A DNA stretch of 64,000 bases from Cladorhizidae sp. MBARI D1340-BT2 (taxonomy: Eukaryota; Porifera; Demospongiae; Poecilosclerida; Cladorhizidae), in the NCBI GenBank assembly GCA_028752905.1, contig JAQNBH010000014.1, forward strand, positions 21,292,990 through 21,356,989, written 5' to 3'. A program made the position numbers and the translations under genes. This document shows, piece by piece, positions 52,040-61,501 of this stretch. The notes under the pieces are model-generated. The model searched no databases, was not told where the DNA came from, and saw only the letters and a program-made list of their open reading frames with translations. Numbering within the stretch: position 1 is the stretch's first letter; each line of letters opens with the position of its first letter.

Positions 52040-52204
52040 CAGGGGTGTATTTAGGGGGGGGCGGGGGGGGGCATTCGCCCCCCCTTGTATCATTCTCGCC
52101 CCCCCCCCTTGAAATTAGAGATATTTTTTTAAATAATGTCAAGAAAGGTGTAATACAAGAAAGGTGTAATAAGCTTATGATATCAGGTTCAAATGATAGG
52201 AATG

Positions 52205-54391
52205 TCAAACTGAGGTTCTTCTTGGTTTTCTCTGCCATACGTCCACAATCTCTTCAAGGTCGCTCTCAGAGAGTACTTCTGGTGCCTCTATAGCAATCCT
52301 CATAAGGTGAGAAAGGCTGCAGTCACTTAGAGAATTACGCAAACGAGTCTTGATCATCTTCATCTGTGAGAAGCTTCTCTCCACAGAAGCAGTAGAAACT
52401 GGAATCGATAAGCAGATGGAGGCAATCTTGTGCAAATTGGGAAACATGGCCTTGAGCATGTCGTTTGAAACAAGTTCTTTCAGCTGTGATGCAGTAGTAT
52501 CCCGTGGTTGCTTGACTAACAGCTGGCGGAATGTTTTCCACTCTGTAAGTATTTCAGTGGAAATCATGGCTGTCTTCACTGTTTCTTCTCCATCCAATGT
52601 TTCTGCATCTCTATCTTCTCCGTAGTGAGCAATCAGTTTCTCAACAGACGTGTCTCCATAAGTGGGAAAATATACTGAATCTGGTTTTGGAACTTTCCGT
52701 GGATCGAATATAGACAATGCTGATACAACAGCGTTGGATGAAGAAAATCGGCTTGTTATGTTGGCCTTTAAATCAGCAACAAAAGGCTTACCAACAACAT
52801 TCTGGAACGAAAGTATTTTATCAGCGTCAATAGACACCTTTGTAGATGACTTCAAGTCTTCAACGTTTTCAAGAAGCTCCAACACCCAGTTCGCTCCAGG
52901 CAAAACTGCATCATCCAAGGATTTAACAGTAGCATCAACAAGGAATGATATCAACGAGAGGTCAAGCTGCTCTGCCTGAAGTGCTTTGCTGAGCTTGGCT
53001 ACTTGTGGTAGAGTGAAATCAAGCAAATATATAGCTGCAATTGTAGACAATTTGCAGAGGGCACCATGGATTCCAAGAGCTTCTGGCTCGTGGGACGTCT
53101 CGTAGATGTTCCCAATGGTGATTACAATTGCAGAATAACTTGCTTTGACAGCTTTGACACACCTTTCATGTGCCAGCCAGCGTGTGTCAGATGGCTTGAT
53201 CACTTTCATTTCTGGAAGTTCAAGAACGTGCTGTACCTCCTTCAGACACTCTGCTCGCTTGGGGGAATTGCGAAAATGCTTCCAAAGAGTAGTCAATGTT
53301 CTGTAAACATGAGCAATTCCAGGAGTTTTATTGGCAGCTTGCACACAAGCCAACTGCAGTAAGTGACAGTGGCAGTGTATAAACAGAGCGTGAGGAGTAT
53401 GTTTCTTGATACGTGCCTGAACCCCGGTCTTTCGTCCAGAAAAAGTTGCAGCTCCATCAAATCCCAATCCAACTATTCTTCCGACTTGTAGACCTTTCTT
53501 CTTTAAACAATCGATGAGATTAGAATAGATGGTCTCTGCATCAGCCTTCTTCAATGGAATAAGCTCCAGAAAGCACTCTACTGGTACACCATCTTCCTCC
53601 CAGCGGCAAAACACAGACAATTCTTCTACGTTGGTGACATCTGTGCACTCATCTGCCACGAGGCTGTACATATGTGCCTTTTGAAGTCGCTTCAGAATCG
53701 ACTCCTCCACCCATGTCCCCAATGATTCGATGAATTCAACCACAGCCACTCTTGATGTGTACACAGCATTTCTTGGTGCAGTTTCTAAGAATTGCTTCAA
53801 ATGTTGGCTGCCACATCGAACCACCACGTCAACCAGCTTCTCAAATTTTGTCGAATGTGCAACTTGTTCTTTCGTAAGAAAATGAGTGAGTAGGATCAGG
53901 CACTTCACTGCAGCTCTGTTCTGAGCTCTTTTGCGAGCTAAAACATTCTGGAGTTGCTGTACAACTGTTCCACCTTTGGCTGCTCCTTTAGCTGCAAAAA
54001 GAGCTTGAGTTGCATGGATATGGAAGTCACTTCTCGCATGAGCTTTCATTTTTTCAACAGCTTTCTTCCAATTTCTGCAAGGTTGTGTGACCCACACTCC
54101 TCCAGTACGCTGCAGACCAGATTGCTTGCAAACCTTGCAAAAGGCACCATCGCTATCCTCGTCATAATAGAGCCAACTGAAATCTTTCTCCCAGCTCTTA
54201 GAGTATTTTCTCTTCGTGGATACAGAAGAGCGGTGTTTGTTTTGCTTGCTTTTCTTTGAAGGTGGAGGACTAAGGCTAGGACTAGATGCCTCGACATGCT
54301 CAGAGCTATCTGTTCTGCTATCTTCGCTATCGCTGCTATTAGCATGAGAAGAGGCTTGAGAAGTACTTGCAAAGTATGAGCGAATATCCAT
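52205..54391 (-). CDS. hAT transposase, intact, 728 residues
   Basis: From the ATG at 54391 (MDIRSYFASTSQASS), a Ser-rich, basic N-terminus leads to a BED/TTF-like zinc finger (Cys85, Cys88, then His near 118-126) that would bind the transposon ends. The catalytic region has VADECTDV and LGFDGAATFSGR (acidic residues), HCHCHLLQLAC and SDTRWLAHER, and the C-terminal hAT dimerisation domain has STASVERSFSQMKMIKTRL. It resembles the ZNF862/KIAA1586-like animal hAT group. No stop or shift is present and it is more than 99% identical to copy 1, so the family was active recently. It could mobilise copy 2 and any element with matching ends. Confidence 0.9.
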   Translation of the reverse strand: MDIRSYFASTSQASSHANSSDSEDSRTDSSEHVEASSPSLSPPPSKKSKQNKHRSSVSTKRKYSKSWEKDFSWLYYDEDSDGAFCKVCKQSGLQRTGGVWVTQPCRNWKKAVEKMKAHARSDFHIHATQALFAAKGAAKGGTVVQQLQNVLARKRAQNRAAVKCLILLTHFLTKEQVAHSTKFEKLVDVVVRCGSQHLKQFLETAPRNAVYTSRVAVVEFIESLGTWVEESILKRLQKAHMYSLVADECTDVTNVEELSVFCRWEEDGVPVECFLELIPLKKADAETIYSNLIDCLKKKGLQVGRIVGLGFDGAATFSGRKTGVQARIKKHTPHALFIHCHCHLLQLACVQAANKTPGIAHVYRTLTTLWKHFRNSPKRAECLKEVQHVLELPEMKVIKPSDTRWLAHERCVKAVKASYSAIVITIGNIYETSHEPEALGIHGALCKLSTIAAIYLLDFTLPQVAKLSKALQAEQLDLSLISFLVDATVKSLDDAVLPGANWVLELLENVEDLKSSTKVSIDADKILSFQNVVGKPFVADLKANITSRFSSSNAVVSALSIFDPRKVPKPDSVYFPTYGDTSVEKLIAHYGEDRDAETLDGEETVKTAMISTEILTEWKTFRQLLVKQPRDTTASQLKELVSNDMLKAMFPNLHKIASICLSIPVSTASVERSFSQMKMIKTRLRNSLSDCSLSHLMRIAIEAPEVLSESDLEEIVDVWQRKPRRTSV

Positions 54392-54434
54392 ATTAATATG
54401 AAGAGAAATCAGCTAGTAAGGTTTCTTTTATAGA

Positions 54435-54810
54435 GACTTTAAGACCATGACATAATGGACTGAGTTAAAAATACTGAGAGAGAGTGGGAAAGAAGGAGGG
54501 AACTGAAGAAGTGACAAACCTACAAAGGAGAACACGTGGTGGTGTGTGATGACTTTAAGACCATGACATAATGGACTGAGTTAAAAATACTGAGAGAGAG
54601 TGGGAAAGAAGGAGGGAACTGAAGAAGTGACAAACCTACAAAGGAGAACACGTGGTGGCGTGTGATGACATCATGTCTAAGATTAGACTTGAAGACCATG
54701 ACATAATGGACTGAGTTAAAAATACTGAGAGAGAGGGAGTGGGAAAGAAGGAGAAACAAAAGAAGTGACAAACCTACAAAGGAGAGCACGTGGTGGTGTG
54801 TGATGTCATC
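54435..54810. repeat. Tandem repeat upstream of the hAT transposase, three units
   Basis: Units starting at 54435, 54551 and 54686 share AAGACCATGACATAATGG, AGTTAAAAATACTGAGAGAG and GAGAACACGTGGTGG. The spacing is 116 and 135 bp. They lie in the presumed promoter region of the transposase. Confidence 0.85.
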
Positions 54811-55489
54811 GTGTCATGACACATGCTCTCCTTTTTCCAAGCAGCTACAATATCATGAGAAATATATACAGTCTAGCCATAGTTCGGTATAGCATAATGC
54901 CATTGGTAGTCAGTCAAAATAGCTATCCTCAGACATTGTAAAAGCCAAAAAAAATATGGGGGGATCTTCCCCCCAGACCCCCCTTTTACGACTTATGAAC
55001 ATGTTAAGAAAATATTAACAAAAATTAGGGTACCAAGTGACCAACCATTTCCACCCCCCCCCCCCCCCCCCCTAGAGAACTAGAGAAAAATTGTGTATGA
55101 AACCTGTTGTCCATGATTTTGTAAGAAAATGCATGGAATGCAACATAATTCGATTTCACAAAAGCCCACCTCCATTATACGAGGGACAAGTGACTATATC
55201 TAATCTATATATGCTGATTGCCGTAGCATGCAACTTCAGCAAATATTTAAGATGGAATGTTGTACTAAAGATTTTAGAAAAAGTGCATGCCATCATAAGT
55301 AGCAGCTATATATACAGTTAGTACTGCAAAAATACCTGTGGGTAAAACACTTTCGTACTCCACGCGGAAGCCCAGGGTGCACGTCCCCTTTCCGCACCAT
55401 CCAGGCTCTCCGCCCCCCCTTATTTTTCCATATCTCAAGTTCGCCCCCCCCCCCCCCTTGGCAAAATTTCTGTATACAACCCTGCAATG

Positions 55490-55507
55490 ACAACCTGTCT
55501 CACGACG

Positions 55508-55539
<32 letters not shown>

Positions 55540-55671
55540 TGTTCCCTGTTAGCGGGTGAACAATCCGACACGTGGTGAATTCCGCATCACAATAATAGGA
55601 AGAGCCGACCTCGAAGGATTAAAAGAAACGTCACTATGAACGCCTGGCTGCCACAACCCAGTTATCCCTGT
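55490..55671 (-). rRNA. 28S rRNA fragment right of the compound insertion
   Basis: The reverse strand matches 28S: CCTGTCTCACGACGGTCTAA, GGTGAACAATCCGACACG, ATAATAGGAAGAGCCGACC and CCCAGTTATCCCTGTG. CCTGTCTCACGACG is duplicated at 55494-55524. This block directly follows, in 28S, the sequence at 36640-37005, supporting insertion of everything between. It overlaps in content with the start of the 17214-19432 segment. Confidence 0.8.
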
Positions 55672-56000
55672 GCAAGCACTATCAAGACGTTCAAAACCAG
55701 TGTGCATCCATGAGCAGGAAACAGCTGGATATGGCAATCCTGGGGCAAATAATGGCAAATATTTATGATGAGGACATGGTAGGGAAGAGATCGGACCATG
55801 TGATAGTATATACCACAGCAGAAGTCTAGGTTGGCCTTATTTCACAACGGTATGCACATCTGTAAAGTCACCTTTTTGATGCTGCATGATGTTGGTAAAT
55901 ACAAGGTCACACGAGTACCGTGCAAAAATAATATTACAACAATTTTTACCCAAACTCCCCAAAAACTGACAGATTTAAGGCACTGAAAGTGCACTAGATT
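55672..56000. other. No gene recognised
   Basis: Unassigned sequence between the 28S fragment and the DUF7869-type pseudogene. Confidence 0.4.
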
Positions 56001-58767
56001 GCTGTGGGACTGACAACTAGACAACATGGCAACTACAAGAGGAAGCCACACCATGCACTGTCTTTTGTAGAGATCAAGAATGTCGTTCGGTTCCTCAACG
56101 GTTCCTCAACAATTACTCTGAGATCCATGCAATTCTGTTGCCGGGGCACATACCAGGGTAAAAAAGAGACGATCTTCAGCTACTCCTATCCAACACTACC
56201 AAGAAGGTATAAACAACTATACACACTCAATTTTACATACATAGTCACTTTGCTTTCCCTTGGTAGGCTGTTTGGAGCGTGTACAAGACATCATTTGATG
56301 AATCAGGGCTGCGAGCAGTCGAGTACACCACTTCTGCACCCTATGGCGGAAGCTGACACCCGTCATGAAGCCAATGTCTGAGCTGTGCTGGGTGAGCAAA
56401 CAAAACAGTGGGCAATCATGAGAGAAACAAACACTCCTGAAGAGGAGAAATCGGAGGTAAGATTAGCAACACATGTAATGATTAATATAAGTTATGCCAT
56501 CCACAACAAGGCGGTCCGAGGCTCACCTGGAGCTGGCTACAAAGGCTAGGAGCTAACCAAAGGCCAAGTCCAGTCTGCTAAGGACACCCTCAAGATCACC
56601 TTCACAGATCGTGGTTTGGCCCTTCCCACTTTTGATGCCCGTCTCCCACCCGCCTGCAACAAAATCACAACGCACTACAGCTTTGATTTTGCCCAACAGG
56701 TTTCCTACTTTGTCCCCAGTCACGGGGAGAACTTCACAGGGGGAACTATAGGTGAATTTCAACCAAAAAATCACTTCTTTACTTTTTTTTAACTCAGATT
56801 GTAGTACACAAAAGAACTTGCTGTTTATCAAGTTTGGTAGAATTTGAATGGTCCATTCTGAAGTTATGAGGGTTTTTATGCATGCTACTTCAATGATTCC
56901 TTGACAAAGATTGCACCAAGAAGGCAAGAAACTAACCTAATGCTAACAGAAGTTTCATCCCTGCATAATTTTACGACCATTTGTACCTGGTGGCTTCTAC
57001 ACATACCAAAATTAAGCCTTTTTAAAGCTGAAGGTATTCATAGAAACTGCGCAGCTACTGGAATTAAAACCGCACCTAGCGCATGTTGTACACTCAGCAG
57101 TTTTTAGCTACAAGTAATAAGTTATGTCTTCTAGAAAAGGTAAGCGGAAGCAACGTACCTAACGTAAGAGGAAGACTACGGGTTTCAAGGGAAGAGGGGA
57201 AGCTCACCCAGAAAAACCTGAAGCTCTTCCAGCCTTTCCTTCCCAAGTGGTGACTGCTAGCAGCAAGAAGCTGGCGCTCTCGAAGTTACGGTCCACTGGG
57301 AACTGGGAACAAAGAAAATGCCGAGATTGAGGAGCCAGGGGCTAGTTCCAGCTTTCAGCCTGAGCATTGTGTGCCTGATTCTCTACAAGAGATGACTGGC
57401 TACAGGCTCATTGACTGAACATAACAAACGGCTGCATGATTTTGTTATTACCAAGCAAGGGATAGCCACAGACAAGCTTCCACCTACCTCAATCACTTCC
57501 ATAGTGCTGGGCCAGATGACATCGTGGATGTGACAGTTACCTGTGACTTAAAATCTAAGTATGTGGTCAAGCAGGTGGGTGGAAAAAATAATCAATAAAA
57601 CTCATTCTCCACCCACGCGCTTGACTGAGTACTTGTGTTTTAACGCCTAATGAAAACACTTGTGTAGAGTAAGGCTTTCTCTAGCCACAGATGCTTGTTA
57701 ACACTTTGCAATCTGGAGATATTTTGTGGCAAAACCAGGCATTCAGGTTTTGAAGTTCCCCCACTTTAGCTCATTAACTTGGCTATCGTTATACCTATGA
57801 AAAATATTTTAGTATCAAAAGAGAGCACACAGAGAGACCTATCTTTTGAGCTAAATATCAAGTCCATACAGAATCTACGGAGCTGGCAACCAAGTGTTTT
57901 GGTTAATTTAAAAAATGGTCCGGTCGAACACTTGTGCACCAGGTACACTATCCTTCTGACCCCCATCAGCCAGGACCCATGTATTTCCGGACACCAAGGA
58001 AGAGTGGCATATTCGGTATTTGTTGTGAGGCAATACCACGGCAGGTGGGCTCTATATAAGACCATTATACAGAAGAAGTGAAATCTTTTAATATCTACAC
58101 AGGTCAACTACCTCATAGCATTGGCAAGGGCACACAAACTGCCTCCTCCACCACTTCGTCAACAACCATAATTTAGGAGAAATAAACATCAACCTCCATG
58201 CAGACAATTGTTCAGGCCAGAACAAAAACCGCTTTATGATGCAGTATTTATCATAGAGTGTTATGGCCCAACTCAACCTCAAGATCGAGATATCATTCAT
58301 GCTGGTTGGGCATACGAAGTTCACCCCAGACTGGTGCTTCGGCTTGCTAAAGCAGAGATTTAGGAGAACCAAGATCGGGTGCTTGGCAGATATAGAAAAT
58401 GTGGTCAACACCTCGGCAGATGTCAACCATGCGCTCAGTTGGTGGGGAGACAATAGGACGATATTAGTTCCACAGTCTAACTGGTCAGACCACTTCAGGG
58501 GAAATTCTTTCCATGGCATAAAAACATTACACCACTTGGTGTTTACCTCGCATGCAGCTGGGGTTGCTGTGGTTAAGGACATGTCAGACAGCAACGAGAG
58601 AAACATACCTCTTCTTGTCCAGCACCACCAGAACTGGAAGCCATCAGTACATGAAGGCCCAGCAATACTAAGGCCAGAGGTGCTTTCTACTGAAAGAAAG
58701 CAATATATTTTCGCTAAAGATCGGGGAATTTTGCCCCCTTCACTGTCGGGATATTGTTTGTCCTGAT
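56001..58767 (+). pseudogene. DUF7869-type (transposon-derived) gene, intron-containing and broken
   Basis: Pieces in order: GLTTRQHGNYKRKPHHALSF and IKNVVRFL at 56001-56100; FCTLWRKLTPVMKPMSELCW at about 56330-56390; LALPTFDARLPPACNK and THYSFDFAQQ at about 56615-56700; VHYPSDPHQPGPMYFRTPRK and IFGICCEAIPRQ (exon 57943-58044 between AG and GT); then after an intron VNYLI at 58104, HADNCSGQNKNRFMMQYLS (stop at 58255), and MLVGHTKFTPDWCFGLLKQR. This order is that of the large DUF7869 proteins scattered in marine invertebrate genomes. Frameshifts near 56330 and 58130 and a TAG show it is dead. Its biochemical role is unknown. Confidence 0.65.
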
Positions 58768-59379
58768 CCTTCTCCTCCACCTCCAACCATCATCCCTCTC
58801 ACTAGCACTCACACCACCAGCACCACACCATCACCTAAAAGATGATGTCAGACATAACTATATTTTTGGTACATTACAGCTAGCCACAGTATTATAACAG
58901 CAAACATCAACTCAAAATTTATGCCAAAATGTAACCAACATGTTTAGCTAGCAGCTAACTACCAACACAAGAGGTGAAATTACTTGATTCTCAACTTGAT
59001 TTAGCAGCGCTAGCTATGTAAGTTGAGAATCTAAAAGTTCACTCTCTTGCAACGCGAACTGCCTAAGAAAGGATACCAAACATAGCTTATCAACTCTCTG
59101 AACTTTTCCTAGACCTTATACAACTCCTATACTTACTCACCGCTTCAAGTCTTCATCCACTGAACTCCAGCTCGCCTCGTGGCATCCCAATTTACGGAAG
59201 ATTACGGCTTCATCTCGCACGCGCCTGATAAGGATGCAATTTCACAATAACAGCGCCAGCAAATGTTTCTCAAAGGTTACGGTTTCAAAATTTCAGGATA
59301 TCTTTAGGTATGATATGTGATAATGTCATAAAAATATAAAATCCGCGTATAGGTGAAATCGGGTCACATAAAGGGCCTT
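58768..59379. other. No gene recognised
   Basis: Unassigned, AT-rich; some A/C-rich simple sequence near 58790. Confidence 0.45.
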
Positions 59380-59644
59380 CCCCCCCCCCCCCCCCCCCCC
59401 TTTTTCCCCCTTTTCTTCTTCTTTCTTTCTTTCTTTCTCACACTGCCTACGAACTTGTCGAATAGCCAGTGCTTTGAGTCTACCAGCGACGCTTGTTTTT
59501 TTACCGCTCTTCTTTTCCACCTCTCTTGCCTAAATGTTGCAGACATTTTGTGCTGCGAGGACACGTATGGCCCAAAGAAAAAGGGTGGCGGGAATGGAAG
59601 GAAAATGGAAAAAAGAAAAAAGATCTTTAGGAAAATCAAGGCCT
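59380..59644. repeat. C-run/CT-rich and rDNA spacer-like repeat, copy 3
   Basis: A C run, a CT tract and CACTGCCTACGAACTTGTCG... correspond to 36410-36620, including TATGGCCCAAAGAAAAAGGG and AAGATCTTTAGG. They lead into a 28S 3' end as there. Confidence 0.65.
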
Positions 59645-59756
59645 ACTCTATGCGGATCGTAGCAGCAAGGCTACTCAACCACTTACAATACCCCTTCCTA
59701 TTCAAGTCGTCTGCAAGGGCCCAGAAATTGCCAAGTTGGATCACGCCGGTGTCACA
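59645..59756 (-). rRNA. 28S rRNA 3'-end fragment, second copy
   Basis: The sequence matches 36640-36750: CTTACAATACCCCTTCCTAT, TCAAGTCGTCTGCAAGGG and GCCAAGTTGGATCACGCCGG. It stops at 59756, where a short dyad-rich element begins. Confidence 0.65.
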
Positions 59757-59880
59757 GGATATTTTGTCGCTAGGAGATTCTGTCGCGGCGACTAAATATC
59801 CTGGGAGATTCTGTCGCTCGTCAGTTAAAGCGACATAATATCCTAGGATATTTTGTCGCAGCTAGGATATAGTGTCGCTG
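59757..59880. repeat. Short dyad-rich element (possible MITE)
   Basis: GGATATTTTGTCGC occurs near 59758 and 59850, related GGAGATTCTGTCGC copies lie near 59778 and 59805, and inverted forms (GCGACTAAATATCC, GCGACATAATATCC) lie between. The element thus consists of repeated and inverted 14-mers. Confidence 0.5.
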
Positions 59881-59999
59881 TTAGTGTAAGATGCTGCAGG
59901 ACATCCTGTTTTTTATCAAATCAATCAAGAATACCACACCAAACTTTAATATGAAAAACTATGTTTCCTGAAGAGCTCAACCAGATCTTCTATATAGCT

Positions 60000-60892
60000 C
60001 ATCAAAGCTATGCCATGCAAGATCACTCACGAACCAGTCCAGACATTGGTACTTCAACAGACTTCCCCGTCTCTGGAATGCCCTTCCACCTATAAACATC
60101 AATCATTCCTTGTGCAGTATCAAAAGAAAGACCTCAAAGAATTTTTATGGGCACACTTCATCTCAAACTTTGATGCAAAAAGTACATGTACTTTCCATTT
60201 CTCATGTCCATGCAGCAACTCCCAACTTCTAATACTTTACTAATAAATTAATCTTGGGTGCCTGTAGAACTTACTTGCATTCCTTCAGTACAGACTTCCA
60301 TCTTTTCTACAATCATTATAAGCATCACAAAAGTCTGTACTGTAAAACCATTGTAAACACAAGCACATCATACAGTATGGTATTCTTGGGTGTCCTGTAT
60401 AAACACAAGCACATCATACAATATGGTATTCTTGGGTGTCCTGTATAAACACAAGCACATCATACAGTATGGTATTCTTGGGTGACTTCAACCAACCTGA
60501 AAGTCTTACAGCAAGTCTCATAGATAAGGACATGGTATACTAATTGTTTCTAAAGCAAAAACTGCCATAAACTGAGTATGGTAGAAATATTATAAGTTAG
60601 TCATAATAAAATACATGAATTATTAGTTAGGGAAAAATTGATATAGCTAGCTAACTGTGAGTATGGTAGAAATAATTATTGTAATATGTTAGTCATAATG
60701 AATTATTAATAGCCAACTGTTGCAATTGATGCAAACCCATTCATCTGTATCTTGTTTGTTCGTAAATATTACACATTTGGCATGATAAACTTCTCCACAC
60801 TCATTACATTCTCTCACTTCACCACAGGAAATTGGTTTTAAACACACACATAGCAAGATTTGATGAAAAGGTAGACGATTTGATGCCTCATT
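60000..60892. other. AT-rich non-coding DNA with a 46-bp tandem repeat
   Basis: The unit with ACACAAGCACATCATACA and ATGGTATTCTTGGGTG repeats about 2.8 times at 60354-60484 with a 46-bp period. The rest, probably downstream of the minus-strand gene, shows nothing else. Confidence 0.6.
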
Positions 60893-61501
60893 TCATGGAA
60901 TGGACATAACCTTCCTATGTGGAAGTGGCTTGAATTTTTTCCAATGGAAACACTTCCTCAGGTGGTTACGCATCTGTAAATGGTCGAAAATGAGGTGCTC
61001 TAAGTCATCCCCTAAAGCAAAATGAACCGAAAAAGCAATTGCAAATATGCCACTGTTTTCAATGCTGTGCTGTTTCTGCACAGTTGGTAAGTTCACTACC
61101 AGTTCAGGAGTGATTTCATCACCATCCTCTTCTATCATTATTTGTGACTTGTAGATGAGGGCAAGTTGCTGTTCAAGCATTGCACGCATAGGGCCATGGA
61201 TATAGCTGTCATACACAGTTATCTCCTGTCCAAGAGAGCTTGACGTGATCCAGTGATCACCATCCACAAGATGTATCTGGAGACACTTTTGACTTAACTC
61301 GTTGATTGGCGAGAGATTAAGAGGACATTGCAAGCCATGCATTGTTGGAAACTGGACTGCTAGCATTCTCTGAGCAAGGTTGATGTGGTTACACGACAGT
61401 TCCGTTCCATTCATAAGGGTTTCTCTCATTTCTTTCCTGAATGGTGGGAAGTGTATTTTATGTAGTCTGTCTTCTTCCTTTCCCTCCTCACATCTATCAT
61501 T
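60893..61501 (-). CDS. Ulp1-like domain 2, catalytic Cys replaced
   Basis: This final exon repeats the domain plan of the first Ulp1: ELSCNHINLAQRML, DGDHWITSSS (His), ITVYDSYIHG (Asp), TVQKQHSIENSGIFAIAFS and a C-terminal HLRKCFHWKKFKPLP. Where domain 1 has DCG, this has NSG, so the nucleophile Cys is Ser. It is probably catalytically inactive and could bind rather than cleave its partner. TGA stop at 60893-60895. Confidence 0.65.
   Translation of the reverse strand, partial: NDRCEEGKEEDRLHKIHFPPFRKEMRETLMNGTELSCNHINLAQRMLAVQFPTMHGLQCPLNLSPINELSQKCLQIHLVDGDHWITSSSLGQEITVYDSYIHGPMRAMLEQQLALIYKSQIMIEEDGDEITPELVVNLPTVQKQHSIENSGIFAIAFSVHFALGDDLEHLIFDHLQMRNHLRKCFHWKKFKPLPHRKVMSIP

Larger units (their letters stand above)
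52040..55484 (-). mobile_element. hAT transposon copy 2, complete transposase
   Basis: The left end CAGGGGTGTATTTAG at 52040 is identical to copy 1. The likely right end is ...TATACAACCCTG at 55476-55484. The transposase is intact. Upstream of it (54392-55484) are a 116-135-bp tandem repeat array, a C run near 55050 and another near 55445. Left flank is the virus-like block, right flank 28S. Confidence 0.65.
37001..55489. mobile_element. 18.5-kb compound insertion in 28S: hAT - virus-like block - hAT
   Basis: The block is bounded by CAATG at 37001-37005 and 55485-55489, each next to 28S sequence. Its left end is CAGGGGTGTATTTAG and its right end, read inward on the minus strand, is CAGGGTTGTATACAG, a related inverted end. 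Inside are a truncated hAT (37006-39012), the virus-like block (about 39010-52039) and a complete hAT transposase copy (52040-55484), both hAT copies in the same orientation. A 5-bp duplication fits some hAT subgroups. Confidence 0.55.
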
